A DNA stretch of 64,000 nucleotides from Tolypeutes matacus (taxonomy: Eukaryota > Chordata > Mammalia > Cingulata > Chlamyphoridae), in assembly GCA_026826555.1 (NCBI GenBank), contig JAKSZT010054578.1, positions 1,003,784 to 1,067,783 of the forward strand. Reading direction: 5' to 3'. A program made the translations under genes and the position numbers. Shown piece after piece: positions 10,576 to 21,192 of this stretch (its first letter is position 1; each line of letters starts with the position of its first letter). A model generated the notes under the pieces. It saw nothing but the letters and a program-made list of their open reading frames with translations, made no database searches and was not told the origin of the DNA.

Positions 10576-11174
10576 AACAGTTTTGTTTTTAAAGTGTATT
10601 TCATCCAACATAAGTATAGCTACTCCAGGTTGTTTTTTGTTTTTTTTGTTTGTTTGTTTGTTTGTTTTTGGTTACTGCAGGCATGGATACCTCCCAGGCT
10701 TTCACTTTCAATCTATTGGTATCCTTGGGTCTAAGGTGAGTCTCTTGTAGACAGCATGTAGATGGCTCATATTTTCTTATCCATTCCACCAGTCTGTGTC
10801 TTTTGATTGGGGAGTTTAATCCATTAACATTCAATGTTATTACTGTAAAGGCAGTTCTTATTTCACCCATTTTGATCTTTGGGTTTTATCTGTCTTATTT
10901 TATTTTCACCACTATGTTTACACTTTTACTTTTATTGATGTAATTTTCATTTTTAGGCTCTGTTCCAAGCCTCTCTCTCCTGTCTTTTCTTTTCAGGCAG
11001 TAGCACTCCCTTTAGTATTTCCTGCAAAGCCAGTCTCTTTGTTATAAACTCTTTCAATTTCTGTATATATGTGAATATTCTAAATTCACCCTTATTTTTG
11101 AAAAACAATCTTGCTGGATATAAGATTCTTGGCAGGCAGTTTTTCTCTTGCAGTATCTTAAATATATCATACCA

Positions 11175-12030
11175 CTACCTTCTTGCCTCCATGGTTTCTG
11201 GTGAGAAATCAGCACTTAATCTTACTGGGTATCCCTTATTTGTTATGCATTTCTTGTCTCTTGCTGCTCTCAGAATTCTCTCTTTGTCTTTGGCATTTAA
11301 TGTTCTGATTAGTATGTTCAATTTTTTCCATTCCTTTCCTCGTCTGTTCTTTTGTATGTTCACTTTTGGAGGCCATGTCTTCAAGCTCACTGATCCTTCT
11401 TTCTCCCTCCTCAAATCCGCTGTTATATGACTCCAGTGAATTTTTAATTTCATTTATTGCACCTTTCATTCCCATAAGATCTGCTATTTTTCTATGTATG
11501 TGTGATGGTTAGGCTAATGTGTCAACTCGGCCAGGTAATTGTGCCCAGTTGTTTGGTCAAGAAAGCGCTGGGCTAATTGTAATACAAAGACAATTATGAG
11601 CTTTAGTCATCAGTGAGTTTACTGCATAGATGGCTGATTACATCTACATCAATCAGGAAGATTGCCATCAGCAATGAGTGACACTTTATCCAACCAGTTG
11701 AATGCCTTAACAGGGGAAGTGATTTCAGCATTCAGAGAGCATTTCCTAGCTCATCTTTGGACAGCCAACGTCTCCCAGAAATTCATCAAGGACCTTTCAT
11801 TGGACTTTCTTCGGAGCCCCTGGTTTTCAGCCTGCCTGCAGAACCTGGACTTGTGCATACCCATGGTCACGTGAGAAACTCTTATAAAATCTCATACTAT
11901 TTACTGATCTCTCCTGACTAATACAGTATGCTTTCAAATTCTTTTTTGTGCTCATCCAGTGCTTTCTTAATATCCTTAATCTCTTTAGCCATCTCATTGA
12001 ATTTATTAAGGAGATTTGTTTAGACATCTA
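11175..12030 (-). pseudogene. L1 ORF1 remnant (copy A), split by an LTR
   Basis: The minus-strand pieces at 11475-11175 resemble the L1 nucleic-acid-binding protein: a charged coiled-coil piece, then a LRAARDKKCITNKGYPVRLS segment typical of the ORF1 core. Sequence upstream continues at 11930-12027 after an inserted LTR. Frameshifts and the insertion inactivate it. Confidence 0.75.
11501..11925 (+). mobile_element. Solo LTR, MLT2/ERVL-like
   Basis: Starts TGTGATGGTTAGG, contains GTGTCAACTCGGCCAGG and TTGTTTGGTCAAG, and ends CTGACTAATACA, the layout of MLT2-type ERVL LTRs. A perfect 5-bp duplication GTATG borders it at 11496-11500 and 11926-11930. It interrupts L1 copy A and is therefore younger than that L1. 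Confidence 0.85.
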
Positions 12031-12259
12031 TGATTAGTTGTTTCAACTCCTTAATGTTATCTGGAGGCTTATCTTGTTCCTTTAACTGGGCCATATCTTC
12101 CCGTTTCTTGGTATGGATTGTACTTTTTTTGTTGGTGTCTTGGCAGTTGGCTTACTAGATGTATTTATTCTGGGCTCAGTTTTTCTCTTTGGTTTAGGGC
12201 TTTCTTGATCTTTCTCCCTTGCTGGTTGTGTAGTAGGAGCTGAGGATGTAGTTGGTGCT

Positions 12260-12840
12260 GTAAGCTGTGGAGGCTGAAATTGCCCGCATTGCCCCAGGAA
12301 CCGATTAAGCTTCTCTCATCTTTCTTCTCTGCCAGGGGTAGGGACAGAGCCACAGCTGTGTGTAATAATCCAAGTTGTGCAGGCCAAGACCGTCTGTAGT
12401 TGCCTAGAGAGACTGTTGAAGCTTCATGTCCTTCTTCCCCTGCCTGGGGCGGGGATGGAGCTGCAGGTGTGGGCAACAATCGTGCTGTGCGGGTCCAAAA
12501 TCACCGCAGCTGCCCAGGTACCCTGACATAGCACCAGTCCCCCTTCACCCGCCAGGGCTGGGGATGGACCCTCTGGAGTGCCCAACAATCTAATCCGAGT
12601 GTCCAAATGCACCTGCAGTTGCCCTGAGAGGCTGAGGGAGTTCTGTCCCTTTTGCCCTTTCGGGGGTGGTAATGGGACCACCAAGGCCCAACAGCTCAGT
12701 TCCTGGAGGCTGAAAGTGCCTGCCATTGCCCAGAGAGGCAGAGGGAACACCAGCCCCCTCATCCTATTGTGGGGTGGGGTTGATCCACAGGTGCCCAGCA
12801 GTCCAGTCTGTGCAGGCCAAAGGTGCCTGCCATTGCAAAT
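12260..12840 (-). repeat. L1 copy A 5' region: about six tandem units of about 110 bp
   Basis: Anchor motifs of the form AGGCYRAAA or GTCCAAA, followed by GCCTGC or GCAG and then TTGCCCAGAGAGG, recur at about 12271, 12381, 12491, 12599, 12717 and 12814 (spacings 110, 110, 108, 118, 97). Each unit also has a GGGGNGGGGATGGA-like segment and CAACAAT/CAGCAGT. The array lies where the L1 promoter should be. Confidence 0.7.
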
Positions 12841-12989
12841 TGGGCACTTTTGCTTATTAACTACGCAACTAAAACTATTTTATTAGTAACATTCATGTTG
12901 CTAAATATTCCTGCTTTTCTAGCAGTTGAACTAATTCCATGTGCTTTTTAAAATACATCAAATCCAATTGCAAGATAGCATTGACATTT

Positions 12990-13408
12990 TTTTTAAAGGT
13001 TTATTTATTTACTTTATCCATTTTAAACGCCCCCTTCCCCATTTGCTGTTTTGTGTCCATTCACTGGGCAATTCTCTGTGTCTGTTTCCTGCCATCTCTT
13101 CTCATCCTCCTCCTCCAGTCTTCACCAGGATTCGATCCTGGAGACCTCCGATGTAGGAGAGACCACCTTGGTTCCTGAGTTTTGGAGCATCTTGTCTTGT
13201 CTCTCCCCTGCGTCTCTCCCCTGTTACGTCATCATCTTGCTGCATGGCCCCCGGGGCCTGGTGGCTCACCAGCACACAGAGCCTGGCAGCCCATGCGCCT
13301 TCTATATATATATATTTTTTATTTTACCGGGAGGTCCCGGGGATCGAACCCAGGTCCCTCCATATGGCAGACGGACACCCAACCATTTGAGCCACATCCG
13401 CCCCCAGT
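12990..13408 (-). mobile_element. Composite (dimeric) tRNA-derived SINE
   Basis: Reverse-oriented two-unit SINE homologous to 5493-5935. ATTGACATTT occurs at 12980-12989 and 13409-13418. The right-unit box GGATCGAATCCTGG is seen on the minus strand near 13130. Confidence 0.85.
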
Positions 13409-13418
13409 ATTGACATTT

Positions 13419-13970
13419 AAAGACTCATTTTTAGGTTACCTTTCACTGTTATTCAATTTCTAACAGGCAAACCTGAAATGTGATTTACGAGTTCCTAGGA
13501 ACGAACAGACTGACAAAGTTGAAGTGAGCACAGATTAGAACAGGAGAGAATTTTACAAACTTAGCAGAGGGGAAGAAGACCTGGCAGAAGCCAGTTTCCA
13601 GGAGCTCTTTCATCTTAAGTGATGGCTTTTGAGGAGGTTTCTTATTCTACAGGGGAGAGGTTTAGTAAATGGCCTAGACCTTGACTCCCCAGTCACTGCC
13701 CTTACTAGGCACATCTGGGGTTAGAGAGATGCCTAGCGCAGGCCAGTACCGAGTGCTTGGCTCCCCTCTTAATTAGGAAATTAACAATCTCACCTACCAC
13801 GTCAAGGGTCACCGGAGGGTCCTCCTAGTTGTCGGCTCACACGGGGCTTCAGGCCCCTTCCGCCCTCCCCTGGGGCAAGGCCCCAGCGTTCCAGGTGATG
13901 AGCAGCTTGGGGCCAGTTCCTGGTGAAGTGGATCCTGGATGGGGCGCTCCTGAGCTGATGATGCCTGATC
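13419..13970. other. Intergenic stretch, nothing recognised
   Basis: Ordinary unique-looking sequence between a SINE and a solo LTR. I see no exon, RNA gene or clear repeat. Confidence 0.4.
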
Positions 13971-13975
13971 TAGTC

Positions 13976-14550
13976 AGCCACAGCGATGCTGATGCAAAAT
14001 GCCAGAAATCGGTTGGCTTTTATAAAGGGTATTTATTTGGGGTAGATGCCCACAGTTACCAGGCCATAAAGCGTAAGTTACTTCCCTCACCAAAGTCTGT
14101 TGCCACATGCTGGAGCAAGATGGCTGCCGACGTCTGCCAGGGTTCGGCCTCCTGGGTTCCTCTCTCGCCGGGGCTTGCCTCTCTCCAGGCTCAGCCTTGC
14201 TTCTCTCCACAAGGCCAGCTGTAGACTTTCAGGCAAACAGCTTGTCTCTTTTCCCAGGGGCCTCTCTCCTTCCTCACAACCAAGCTCCTCTGTGTGCTTA
14301 CTTCCACAGGCTCCAGCATTAAAACTCAGCATCAGAACTCCAACTCAAAACTCCAGCTCACTCCTCTGCTCTGCCGTGTAGTTTTATCTCTGAGCCCCCG
14401 CCCACCAAGGGGGTGGGGACTCAACATCCTACTGACGTGGCCCAATCAAAGCCCTAATCATAACTTAATCACGTCCAGAGGAACAGACCAGTTTACAAGC
14501 ATAATCCAATATCTATTTTTGGAATTCATAAATAATGCCAAGCTGCTACA
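13976..14550 (-). mobile_element. Solo LTR of the MaLR/ERVL-like family (copy 3)
   Basis: Reverse-oriented 575-bp element with the same blocks as 3480-3983, including AAGATGGCTGCCGACGTCTG and GTGGGGACTCA. It ends at CTGCTACA. A perfect 5-bp duplication ATGCC flanks it at 13971-13975 and 14551-14555. Confidence 0.8.
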
Positions 14551-14639
14551 ATGCCTTTAGCCATGGCAGTTAAAAGGTGAGCCTGCTTCTGGGTCCTATG
14601 CCTGCCCCCTCCTCACCTGCTTCTCCTTGGCAGCTAGGT

Positions 14640-16252
14640 CTTTTTTTTTTTTTCTTTCTTTAATTAAAACATACATTTCTCAATTAAGTGTACTGGATAC
14701 ATATAATTTTTTAAAAATCATACAATATGTTACACAATATATTTGGCTCATAGTAACACAATCAGACAGTATTTGTCCTTTTGTGTCTGGCTTGCTTCTC
14801 TCAACATAATGTCCTCCAAGTTCATCCATGTTGCCATATGCTTCACGACTTCATTTCTTCTTACAGCTGCATAATATTCCATCGTGTGACTAGACCACAG
14901 TTTGTTTATCCATTCCTCTGTTGATGGACACCTGGGTTGTTTCCAACTTTTGGCAATGGTGAATAATGTGGCTATGAACATCAGTGTGCAGATGTCTGTT
15001 CATGTCACTGCTCTCAGTTCTTCTGGGTATATACCCAGTAGTGGTATTGCAGGGTCACGTGGCAAGTCTATATTCAACTTCTTTAGGAACTGCCAAACAG
15101 TCCTCCACAGTGGCTGTACCATCCTGCAGTCCCACCAACAGTGAAGAAGTGTTCCTATCTCTCCACATCCTCTCCAACACTTGTAGTTCTCTGTCTTTTT
15201 AATAGTGGCCATTCTGATAGGTGTGAAATGATATCTCATTGTAGTTTTTTTTTTTTGTTATTTTTTTTTAATTTATTTTTATTGTGGGTAAAAATAAAAA
15301 TTCTCACAATACATACAAACATTTGTAAAATGATATATAAATATATATGCATATATGTGCATTTGCTTACAAAAATGTTATTTATATATATATATACATA
15401 TATTTTAAGAGGTGCTTAGATTACCCAAAATATTACACGAAACCCACCGGGATTCCCATGTTGCCCACCTCCCACACCTCCCACCACATCCCACACAAAC
15501 ATCTCCCATAAGTGTGGCCCACCACCCTCAATGAACTTACACATCCTGGAGCCTTGNNNNNNNNNNNNNNNNNNNNNNNNNNNNNNNNNNNNNNNNNNNN
15601 NNNNNNNNNNNNNNNNNNNNNNNNNNNNNNNNNNNNNNNNNNNNNNNNNNNNNNNNCTGTAGTTTTGATTTGCATTTCCCTAATCATGAGTGATGTTGAG
15701 CATGTTTTCATATCTGTTTTTTTTTGCCATTTGTATTTCTTCTTTGGACAAATGTGTATTCAAGTCTTTTGCCCATTTTTTAATTGGGTCGTTTGTTTTT
15801 TTATTGTTGAGTTGTAACATCTCTTCATATATCTGGTATCTGGGTATTAAACCCTTATCTGACATATGATTCCCAAATATTTTTTCCCATTGAGTTGGCT
15901 GCCTTCTCACCCTTTTGACAAAGTCCTGTGAGGTGCAAAAGTGTTTAATTTTGAGGAGGTCCCATTTATCTATTTTTTCTTTTGTTGCACGTGCTTTGGG
16001 TGTGAGGTCCAAGAAACCACCACCTACTACAAGGTCTTGAAGATGTTTCCCTACATTTTCTTCTATTAGTTTCATGGTTCTGGCTTTTATATTTAGGTCT
16101 TTGGTCTATTTTGAGTTGAATCTAGTATAGGGAGTGAGATAGGGGTCATTCTTTTGGTTATAGATATCCAGTTCTTCCAGCACCATTTGTTGAAGAGACT
16201 GTTTGGTCCTGTTAATATGGACTTGGTAGGTTTTTTCAAAAACCAATTGACT
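14640..16252 (-). mobile_element. L1 fragment, copy C (5'-truncated, contains assembly gap)
   Basis: Reverse-oriented ORF2 C-terminal and 3' UTR sequence, closely similar to 41500-42700; for example the TMEYYAAVRRNE and WMNLEDIMLRE segments near 14760-14890. An unrelated A/T-rich insertion (about 15250-15556) and the 100-N gap interrupt it. It ends 5' near 16240 next to a SINE. Confidence 0.8.
15557..15656. other. Assembly gap (100 Ns)
   Basis: Exactly 100 N bases, the conventional size for a gap of unknown length, inside repetitive L1 sequence. Adjacent sequence cannot be taken as contiguous. Confidence 1.
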
Positions 16253-16677
16253 GGGGAAATGGATGTGGCTCAAGTGATTGGGCTCCTGTCTACCATATAG
16301 GAGGCCGAGGGTTCGAGTCCCAGTGCCTCCTGGTGAAAGGCGAGCTGGCCCAAGTGGCAAGCTGGCCTGAGCAGAGAACTGGCCCACGTGGAGAGCTGGC
16401 CCACACAGAGTGCTGGCCCATGCAGAGAGCTGATGCAGCAAGATGATGCAACAAAAAGAGACACAGAGGAGGGACAATAAGAGACGCAGCAGACCAGGGA
16501 GCTGAGGTGGTGCAAGAGATTGAGCGCCTCTCTCCCATTCCGGAAGGTCCCAGGATCGATTCCCGGTGCCACCTAAAGAGAAGACAAGCAGACACAGAAG
16601 GACACACAGAGACAGCGAGTGCAAAACAATGAGGGGGGAGGAGAAATAAATAAATAAAAATAAATATTATAAAAAAT
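16253..16677 (+). mobile_element. Composite (dimeric) tRNA-derived SINE
   Basis: Left head GGGGAAATGGATGTGGCTCA with a GGTTCGAGTCC box, several GAGCTGGCCCA linker repeats, a right unit with GGATCGATTCC (about 16550) and an (AAATA)n tail. Confidence 0.8.
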
Positions 16678-16682
16678 AAGAC

Positions 16683-17110
16683 TTTATTAAGAAACAAGCA
16701 CACACTCTGCGACATGGATTATGGGCTGAGCTACAGGGTGAGACCTGTGCATGGGGCCCCAGGTTAGGCCTTTTAAGGCCTTTCCTCCTCCCCCTTCCGA
16801 ATGCTGGGGAGGGGCCCTGGCTCTTTGTTGTTCTCATTGGTTGCCTTAGGATCCCTACGTGTCATTCTGAGGGGAATAATGAGGAGGCCTGTTGTTTGGA
16901 AGTATCCGGGGCTTCCCCTTGACCCTGGAAAGAGTTCCAAATGGGACCTCGTGGCCATTTCTGGCAGGGTCTTTCCAGCTTTGTCTGTAGCAGCAGGGGT
17001 TTCCGGGAGGGGTCTCGTGGCAGTGTTCTCTGCTGGGTGCCAGCCGCGTCCCCGCTTTCCCTATACTAACCTGCCTGGCCACCCCTCTTACGGCTGGCCG
17101 GTCCTGGACA
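16683..17110 (-). repeat. LTR-like interspersed repeat, family X, copy B
   Basis: Homologous to 2890-3440. On the minus strand it has an ATTGG/CCAAT-type box (about 16838) and a candidate AATAAA poly(A) signal at its 3' end (TTTATT on plus near 16683). A pair of LTRs 13 kb apart could be the ends of one provirus, but both are reverse-oriented solo-like copies and the interval holds unrelated repeats. Confidence 0.5.
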
Positions 17111-19348
17111 GTGTGGGGGGCTCCTTCTTTGCCTATGCAGATACTGGGCCAAAGAAGAATTGGGGCCTAAATATGGGGTTCTCCTAGTGCCATCACAGTG
17201 CACACAGCCCCACACTGGCCCCATTCGTGAAGGGTTGTAAAGTTTGGGGTTTAGAGCTGCCTGTGGAAATAAGGGCTATTTAGGCAAGGCTCGGTGGTGG
17301 GGTGATGAATGGTCCTGCGATGCAGGAGTCAGTGCTAAAGCCAGGAAAGTCCCGGGCAAACCAGGACGGTTGGTCACCCAAGGCTGAAGCAAGAGGCAGG
17401 GTTTCTCTGGGCCAGGGGGAGGGGAGAAGCCCCCCAGCCCCTGGGGCTGCTGAGGGTGGGGAGACCATGGGTGGGTCGCTGGGCCCCTTCAGAGACCCAG
17501 GCCTGTGGCCCCGCTGCCTGACACCTACCCAAACCTGTGCGGCTGGATTCCTGGCGGCCCCTGGATGGAGGCTGCAGGGGGAACCGGGGACAAGCTCACC
17601 TCTATTTGCTATCCTCCTGCCCCGCCCGCCCATGCCTCTCAGCCCTGAAATCCGAGGCCCGGAGCCTGGATGAGCTGGACAAACCTGCCCCAGAATTCCT
17701 CAGCGCACGTCCGTCCATCCCACCGTGTGGGGAAAAGGGGGGCTCTGACTGTTCTCCAGCCTGCTGTCATCAGCCCACCCGTAGAGAGCCTTGGGGCAGC
17801 CCTGCTGCAGAGCCCACCCTCCTCCCCCCATCTCGACCTTTGCGGGGCCACCTGGTCAGCCCCTGACCCCAATGGGACTGCCCCAAAGCCCATGGGGAGG
17901 CAGGGAAGGGCCTCGGCCTCAGTCTCTCCATTTTGGAGGCATTTTTGGGTCACAGGCTGATGACAGCCATAAATCTCGCCTCAAAAAAAAAAAAAAAAAA
18001 AAAAAAAGCTCAAGTCTTTTTCCATGGGCAATACCCCCACCCCTGAGTTCTTGAAGTTGGAACCCTTTATAAAGTCCTGGGGAGCAGGTGGCACCCAGCA
18101 GGGATGTCCTTAGGCCCTTGTAGGAAGGGCCTTGCAGAGGAGGGGAGGGTAGATAGGATAGGTGTAGTCCCGCCCCCAGCCCTGCCCCTCCCCCCGGGGC
18201 AGGCCCTCCCTGGGGGAGGGTAGAGGTGAGGGCCCCCCAAGCCAGGACCCACTCTGCACTTGAGAATCCTCCCAGCTACCTTGGGAAGTGGACAGAAGGT
18301 ATCTCTGTCAGCAGCCCCCAGGGAGGGACTTGTTGGAATTCAGGAACCCCCTGAAATGAGGGGTGCATGTCCAGGGAGACAGATTCCTCGAGGTTTCTCG
18401 AGGGGGTCTTTGACTAAGGAGGCTAAGGACCTTGGCCTTCCATGGTCAAGGATCTGAGCCTTGGTCTGGCTCTCAAGGTGCTCCCTGGAGGGGGGTCTTG
18501 GGTCAGGAGTGGAGGTCTTCCTGTGGCCAGGGAGTCAGGGTTCAGGGGCACCTTGAGCCCCCGACTTCATCCCCTTGCCCACCTCGGTAGTGTCTCGGCC
18601 AGGAAGGCCTGGCTGGCCTCTCATTTCCCACGGAAGAGAGCGGGGTCCTGGGCTGCAGTCCCCCCACCAGGTCCCTGCACCCCCCAACTCCCTCCCAGGC
18701 CCCTGGGTGCCCTGCCTCCCCCACCTCCACAACAGGCTCTTTATCCCCTGGCCTTCAAGGACCTTCAGCTCAGCCCCCAGTTTCAGCGGTGGGGGTGGGG
18801 AGGGCACACCTGAGCTGAGGTAGAAGGGTGTGTGGGGGGGTAGTTTTCTAGGCCGTTGCCTGGGCGACGCCACCTGAGCTGGGCCCAGGCACCTGTTGCC
18901 CCGGGAACAGTGTGGGCGGGGCGCCTCCCTGGAGAGCTTCCAGGGCCACTGGGCCAAGGCAGGAGACAGATCAGATTCCGGAGAATCCCGGTGGGGGGAC
19001 AGGGGCGGGGTGTGCGATACTGGGGCAGCTGGAGAGCATTTGCATGGAAAACGAGGGGGCCCTAGCAAATCGGGCAGGGGGAGGGTGCAGGCGAGGATCC
19101 CCTTTGGCCACTCCTCTGTCCTGCTGCCTCCCCGCAGCCTGTCTCCCCTCTGCCTCGTCCCAGGAGTTACTGCCTGCACAGAGGCGCCTTCCTCCCTGTC
19201 CCCTCCTGGCCACTGTGTCCCCCCTACTTGGCCCTGACGCTCCCCAGCCCTCCCCCCGCCCACACCATCGTGACCCCGCCCCGCCTCCCCGTCGCTCTGG
19301 TTTCCCCAATCGCAGCCTCCCTGCTCTTCACCCCGCTTCTCCCCAGCC
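17111..19348. other. GC-rich region upstream of CLDN9, no gene recognised
   Basis: No exon with convincing protein similarity was found. There is a pure A-run at about 17983-18007. The strand-overlapping long frames (for example the 318-codon minus frame at 18535-19491) have the low-complexity Gly/Arg/Pro composition of GC-rich noncoding DNA. Confidence 0.5.
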
Positions 19349-19805
19349 TTAAAACCCCGCCTGCCAGCCCTGAGCCCTGTCCCCAGGTGGCACCCAGCGG
19401 AGGGTGCACGGCTCAGCGGGAACCTGCGCCAGCCGGAGGGGTCCTCTCGTCCTGAAGGGCCTGGGCGAGCTCGGCCAGAGCCAGGCAGCATCTGGGAAGA
19501 GGCGGGGGTCAGCCAAGGAGAGTCCCCGGGGGGGGGGATGCAACACCCAGCCGAGGAGAAGCCTAAGATCTGAGATCGCTCGGAGTCCAGCGAGGGTCAG
19601 AGACACACCTGTGAGAGGGCAGGCACGGAGAGCAGCCCCTTGCAAGAAACCCACAGATGTGACGACGGTCCTGGCCGGAGGACATTGCTGGACCTTCTCC
19701 CCTCTCCTGCCAGGCACCGAGACCCCACCCCCACCCGGCGGCCACCCCCGGCGCCCTGAGTCGACCAGGCTGCCCGGGGCCCAGAGGACCTAACCCGGGG
19801 AACCG
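19349..19805 (+). promoter_or_regulatory. CLDN9: CLDN9 promoter / 5' UTR candidate
   Basis: A TATA-like TTAAAA at 19349-19354 in GC-rich sequence lies about 450 bp upstream of the CLDN9 start, followed by an uninterrupted leader. A start site near 19380 is inferred from the TATA-like element only; an upstream noncoding exon is possible. Confidence 0.35.
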
Positions 19806-20459
19806 ATGGCTTCGACTGGCCTGGAACTGCTGGGTATGACCCTGGCCGTGCTGGGCTGGCTGGGGACCCTGGTGTCCTGCGCCCTGCCCCTGTGGAAGGT
19901 GACTGCCTTCATCGGCAACAGCATCGTGGTGGCCCAGGTGGTGTGGGAGGGGCTGTGGATGTCGTGCGTCGTGCAGAGCACGGGGCAGATGCAGTGCAAG
20001 GTGTACGACTCGCTGCTGGCGCTGCCCCAGGACCTGCAGGCCGCCCGCGCCCTCTGCGTCGTCGCCCTGCTGCTGGCCCTGCTCGGCCTGCTCGTGGCCA
20101 TCACGGGCGCCCAGTGCACCACGTGCGTGGAGGACGAGGGCGCCAAGGCCCGCCTCGTGCTCACCGCCGGCATCCTGCTCCTCCTGGCCGGCCTCCTGGT
20201 GCTCATCCCCGTGTGCTGGACGGCCCACGCCGTCATCCAGGACTTCTACAACCCCCTGGTGGCCGAGGCCCTCAAGAGGGAGCTGGGGGCCTCCCTCTAC
20301 GTGGGCTGGGTGGCCGCTGCCCTGCTGCTGCTGGGTGGGGGGCTGCTCTGCTGCTCGTGCCCCCCGCCCCAGGCCGACCGGCCCCGCGGCCCGCGGCTGG
20401 GCTATTCCCTCCCCTCCCGCTCGGGCGCGTCGGGGCTGGACAAGAGGGACTACGTGTGA
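19806..20459 (+). CDS. CLDN9: Claudin-9
   Basis: Four-span tight-junction membrane protein of 217 residues in a single coding exon. Family knowledge: claudins polymerise in tight-junction strands and set paracellular ion permeability; claudin-9 acts as a cation barrier in inner ear and other epithelia. Visible features: membrane segments about 8-28, 82-102, 117-137 and 160-183. The first extracellular loop has the claudin signature W30, G49-L50-W51, C54 and C64. The tail ends KRDYV, a C-terminal PDZ ligand. The start ATG matches the family N-terminus [10 protein letters not shown]. It converges with CLDN6, its closest paralogue; codons 22-96 are almost identical at the DNA level to CLDN6. Assignment to claudin-9 rather than -6 rests on the C-terminal tail and gene order. 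Confidence 0.97.
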   Translation: MASTGLELLGMTLAVLGWLGTLVSCALPLWKVTAFIGNSIVVAQVVWEGLWMSCVVQSTGQMQCKVYDSLLALPQDLQAARALCVVALLLALLGLLVAITGAQCTTCVEDEGAKARLVLTAGILLLLAGLLVLIPVCWTAHAVIQDFYNPLVAEALKRELGASLYVGWVAAALLLLGGGLLCCSCPPPQADRPRGPRLGYSLPSRSGASGLDKRDYV

Positions 20460-20650
20460 GGCGGGGGCCTCACCGACCCCGCCACTGCCCGAGGCCCCCT
20501 CCTCCTTCGCCGGGCCTTCTGCTTTGCTCTAACCCTCGTCCTATGTACCCTCACCTAGCCACTCTCCCAGGTAAAACCCTGGGTGGTGCCCCCCTCCCCA
20601 ACAAGGCAAGGCCCCGAGGGGATTGCCCTGGCCTTTCTTCCCCAGGTTCT

Positions 20651-20728
20651 TTGTGGTTTCTTTTTTTGGAGGTGCCGGCAGGTGCTCAACCGCTGAGCTA
20701 CACCTGCTCCCCCCACCCCCCCCCCGTT
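20651..20728 (-). mobile_element. SINE fragment in the CLDN9 3' UTR
   Basis: A T-run, GGAGGTGCCGG, then the complement of a tRNA-Ala-like head (GCTGAGCTACACCTGC). The 8-bp duplication CAGGTTCT flanks it at 20643-20650 and 20729-20736. The middle of the tRNA-like region is deleted. It lies between the CLDN9 stop and its poly(A) signal. Confidence 0.75.
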
Positions 20729-20959
20729 CAGGTTCTCATCTTCTGCTGTCCACACTAGTTGTCCTCCTGAGCCGCCCCTGTCCCTGGAACTTGGCCACAC
20801 CCAAAGGGCGAGAGCTCCTCAGCTCTTAAGTAAGGAGCTAATCATGTCCTTGTCCCCTCTGGCCAGGCCACCGCTAGCATCCAAGAGGCCCCATTAGGGC
20901 TTCCTCTGCTTGGAGTTGCCCAGACCACCGCCCCACTCTCCAGCCCCTCCTGAGTCGGG

Positions 20960-20965
20960 AATAAA
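20960..20965 (+). terminator. CLDN9: CLDN9 poly(A) signal
   Basis: AATAAA about 500 bp after the CLDN9 stop, followed within 50 bp by GT-rich sequence (ATTTGTAACTT, TGATCTGTG). Confidence 0.8.
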
Positions 20966-21186
20966 AAAATCATTTGTAACTTGGCTCTTTCTGATCTGTG
21001 CCCCGGCTGCTAGGTGGGCTTGGCTGGGTGGCCTGCCCGGGGAAGTCAGGCCAGGACTGCTCCAGGTTTTAGTGGATGGGTGACCTCACCCAGGCCACAC
21101 AGGGAAGAAACAAGCAACGAAGGAGGATGAGCAGGACTACTGTCCTGCTCGTGCCAGGGACACCAAGAGCACGTAACAAAACACGA

Positions 21187-21192
21187 TTTATT
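21187..21192 (-). terminator. CLDN6: CLDN6 poly(A) signal
   Basis: TTTATT on plus (AATAAA on minus), about 635 bp past the CLDN6 stop. It leaves only about 220 bp between the convergent CLDN9 and CLDN6 transcript ends. Confidence 0.75.

Larger units (their letters stand above)
7880..10870 (-). pseudogene. L1 ORF2 remnant (copy A)
   Basis: On the minus strand the endonuclease start is at about 10870 (TLNVNGLNSPIKRHRL and LQETHLRPKDTNRLK). Reverse transcriptase pieces lie at 9996-9682 ([17 protein letters not shown]) and 9530-9249 ([15 protein letters not shown] and the catalytic-site motif FADD). C-terminal pieces follow down to about 7880. Stops, frameshifts and four SINE insertions separate the pieces, so no functional enzyme is encoded. 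Confidence 0.85.
6890..12870 (-). mobile_element. L1 retrotransposon, copy A (nearly full length, interrupted)
   Basis: A reverse-oriented L1 runs from its A/T-rich 3' UTR (about 6890-7710), through ORF2 remnants (about 7880-10870) and ORF1 remnants (about 11175-12030), to a GC-richer 5' region with about six tandem units (about 12260-12840). It is interrupted by five SINEs or SINE pieces and by an ERVL LTR at 11501-11925. Reading frames are broken throughout, so it is inactive. Confidence 0.85.

Noticed and set aside
18535..19491. 318-codon minus-strand frame upstream of CLDN9
   Set aside because: Low-complexity Gly/Arg/Pro composition, overlapped by open frames on the other strand, and no recognisable domain; typical of GC-rich noncoding DNA.
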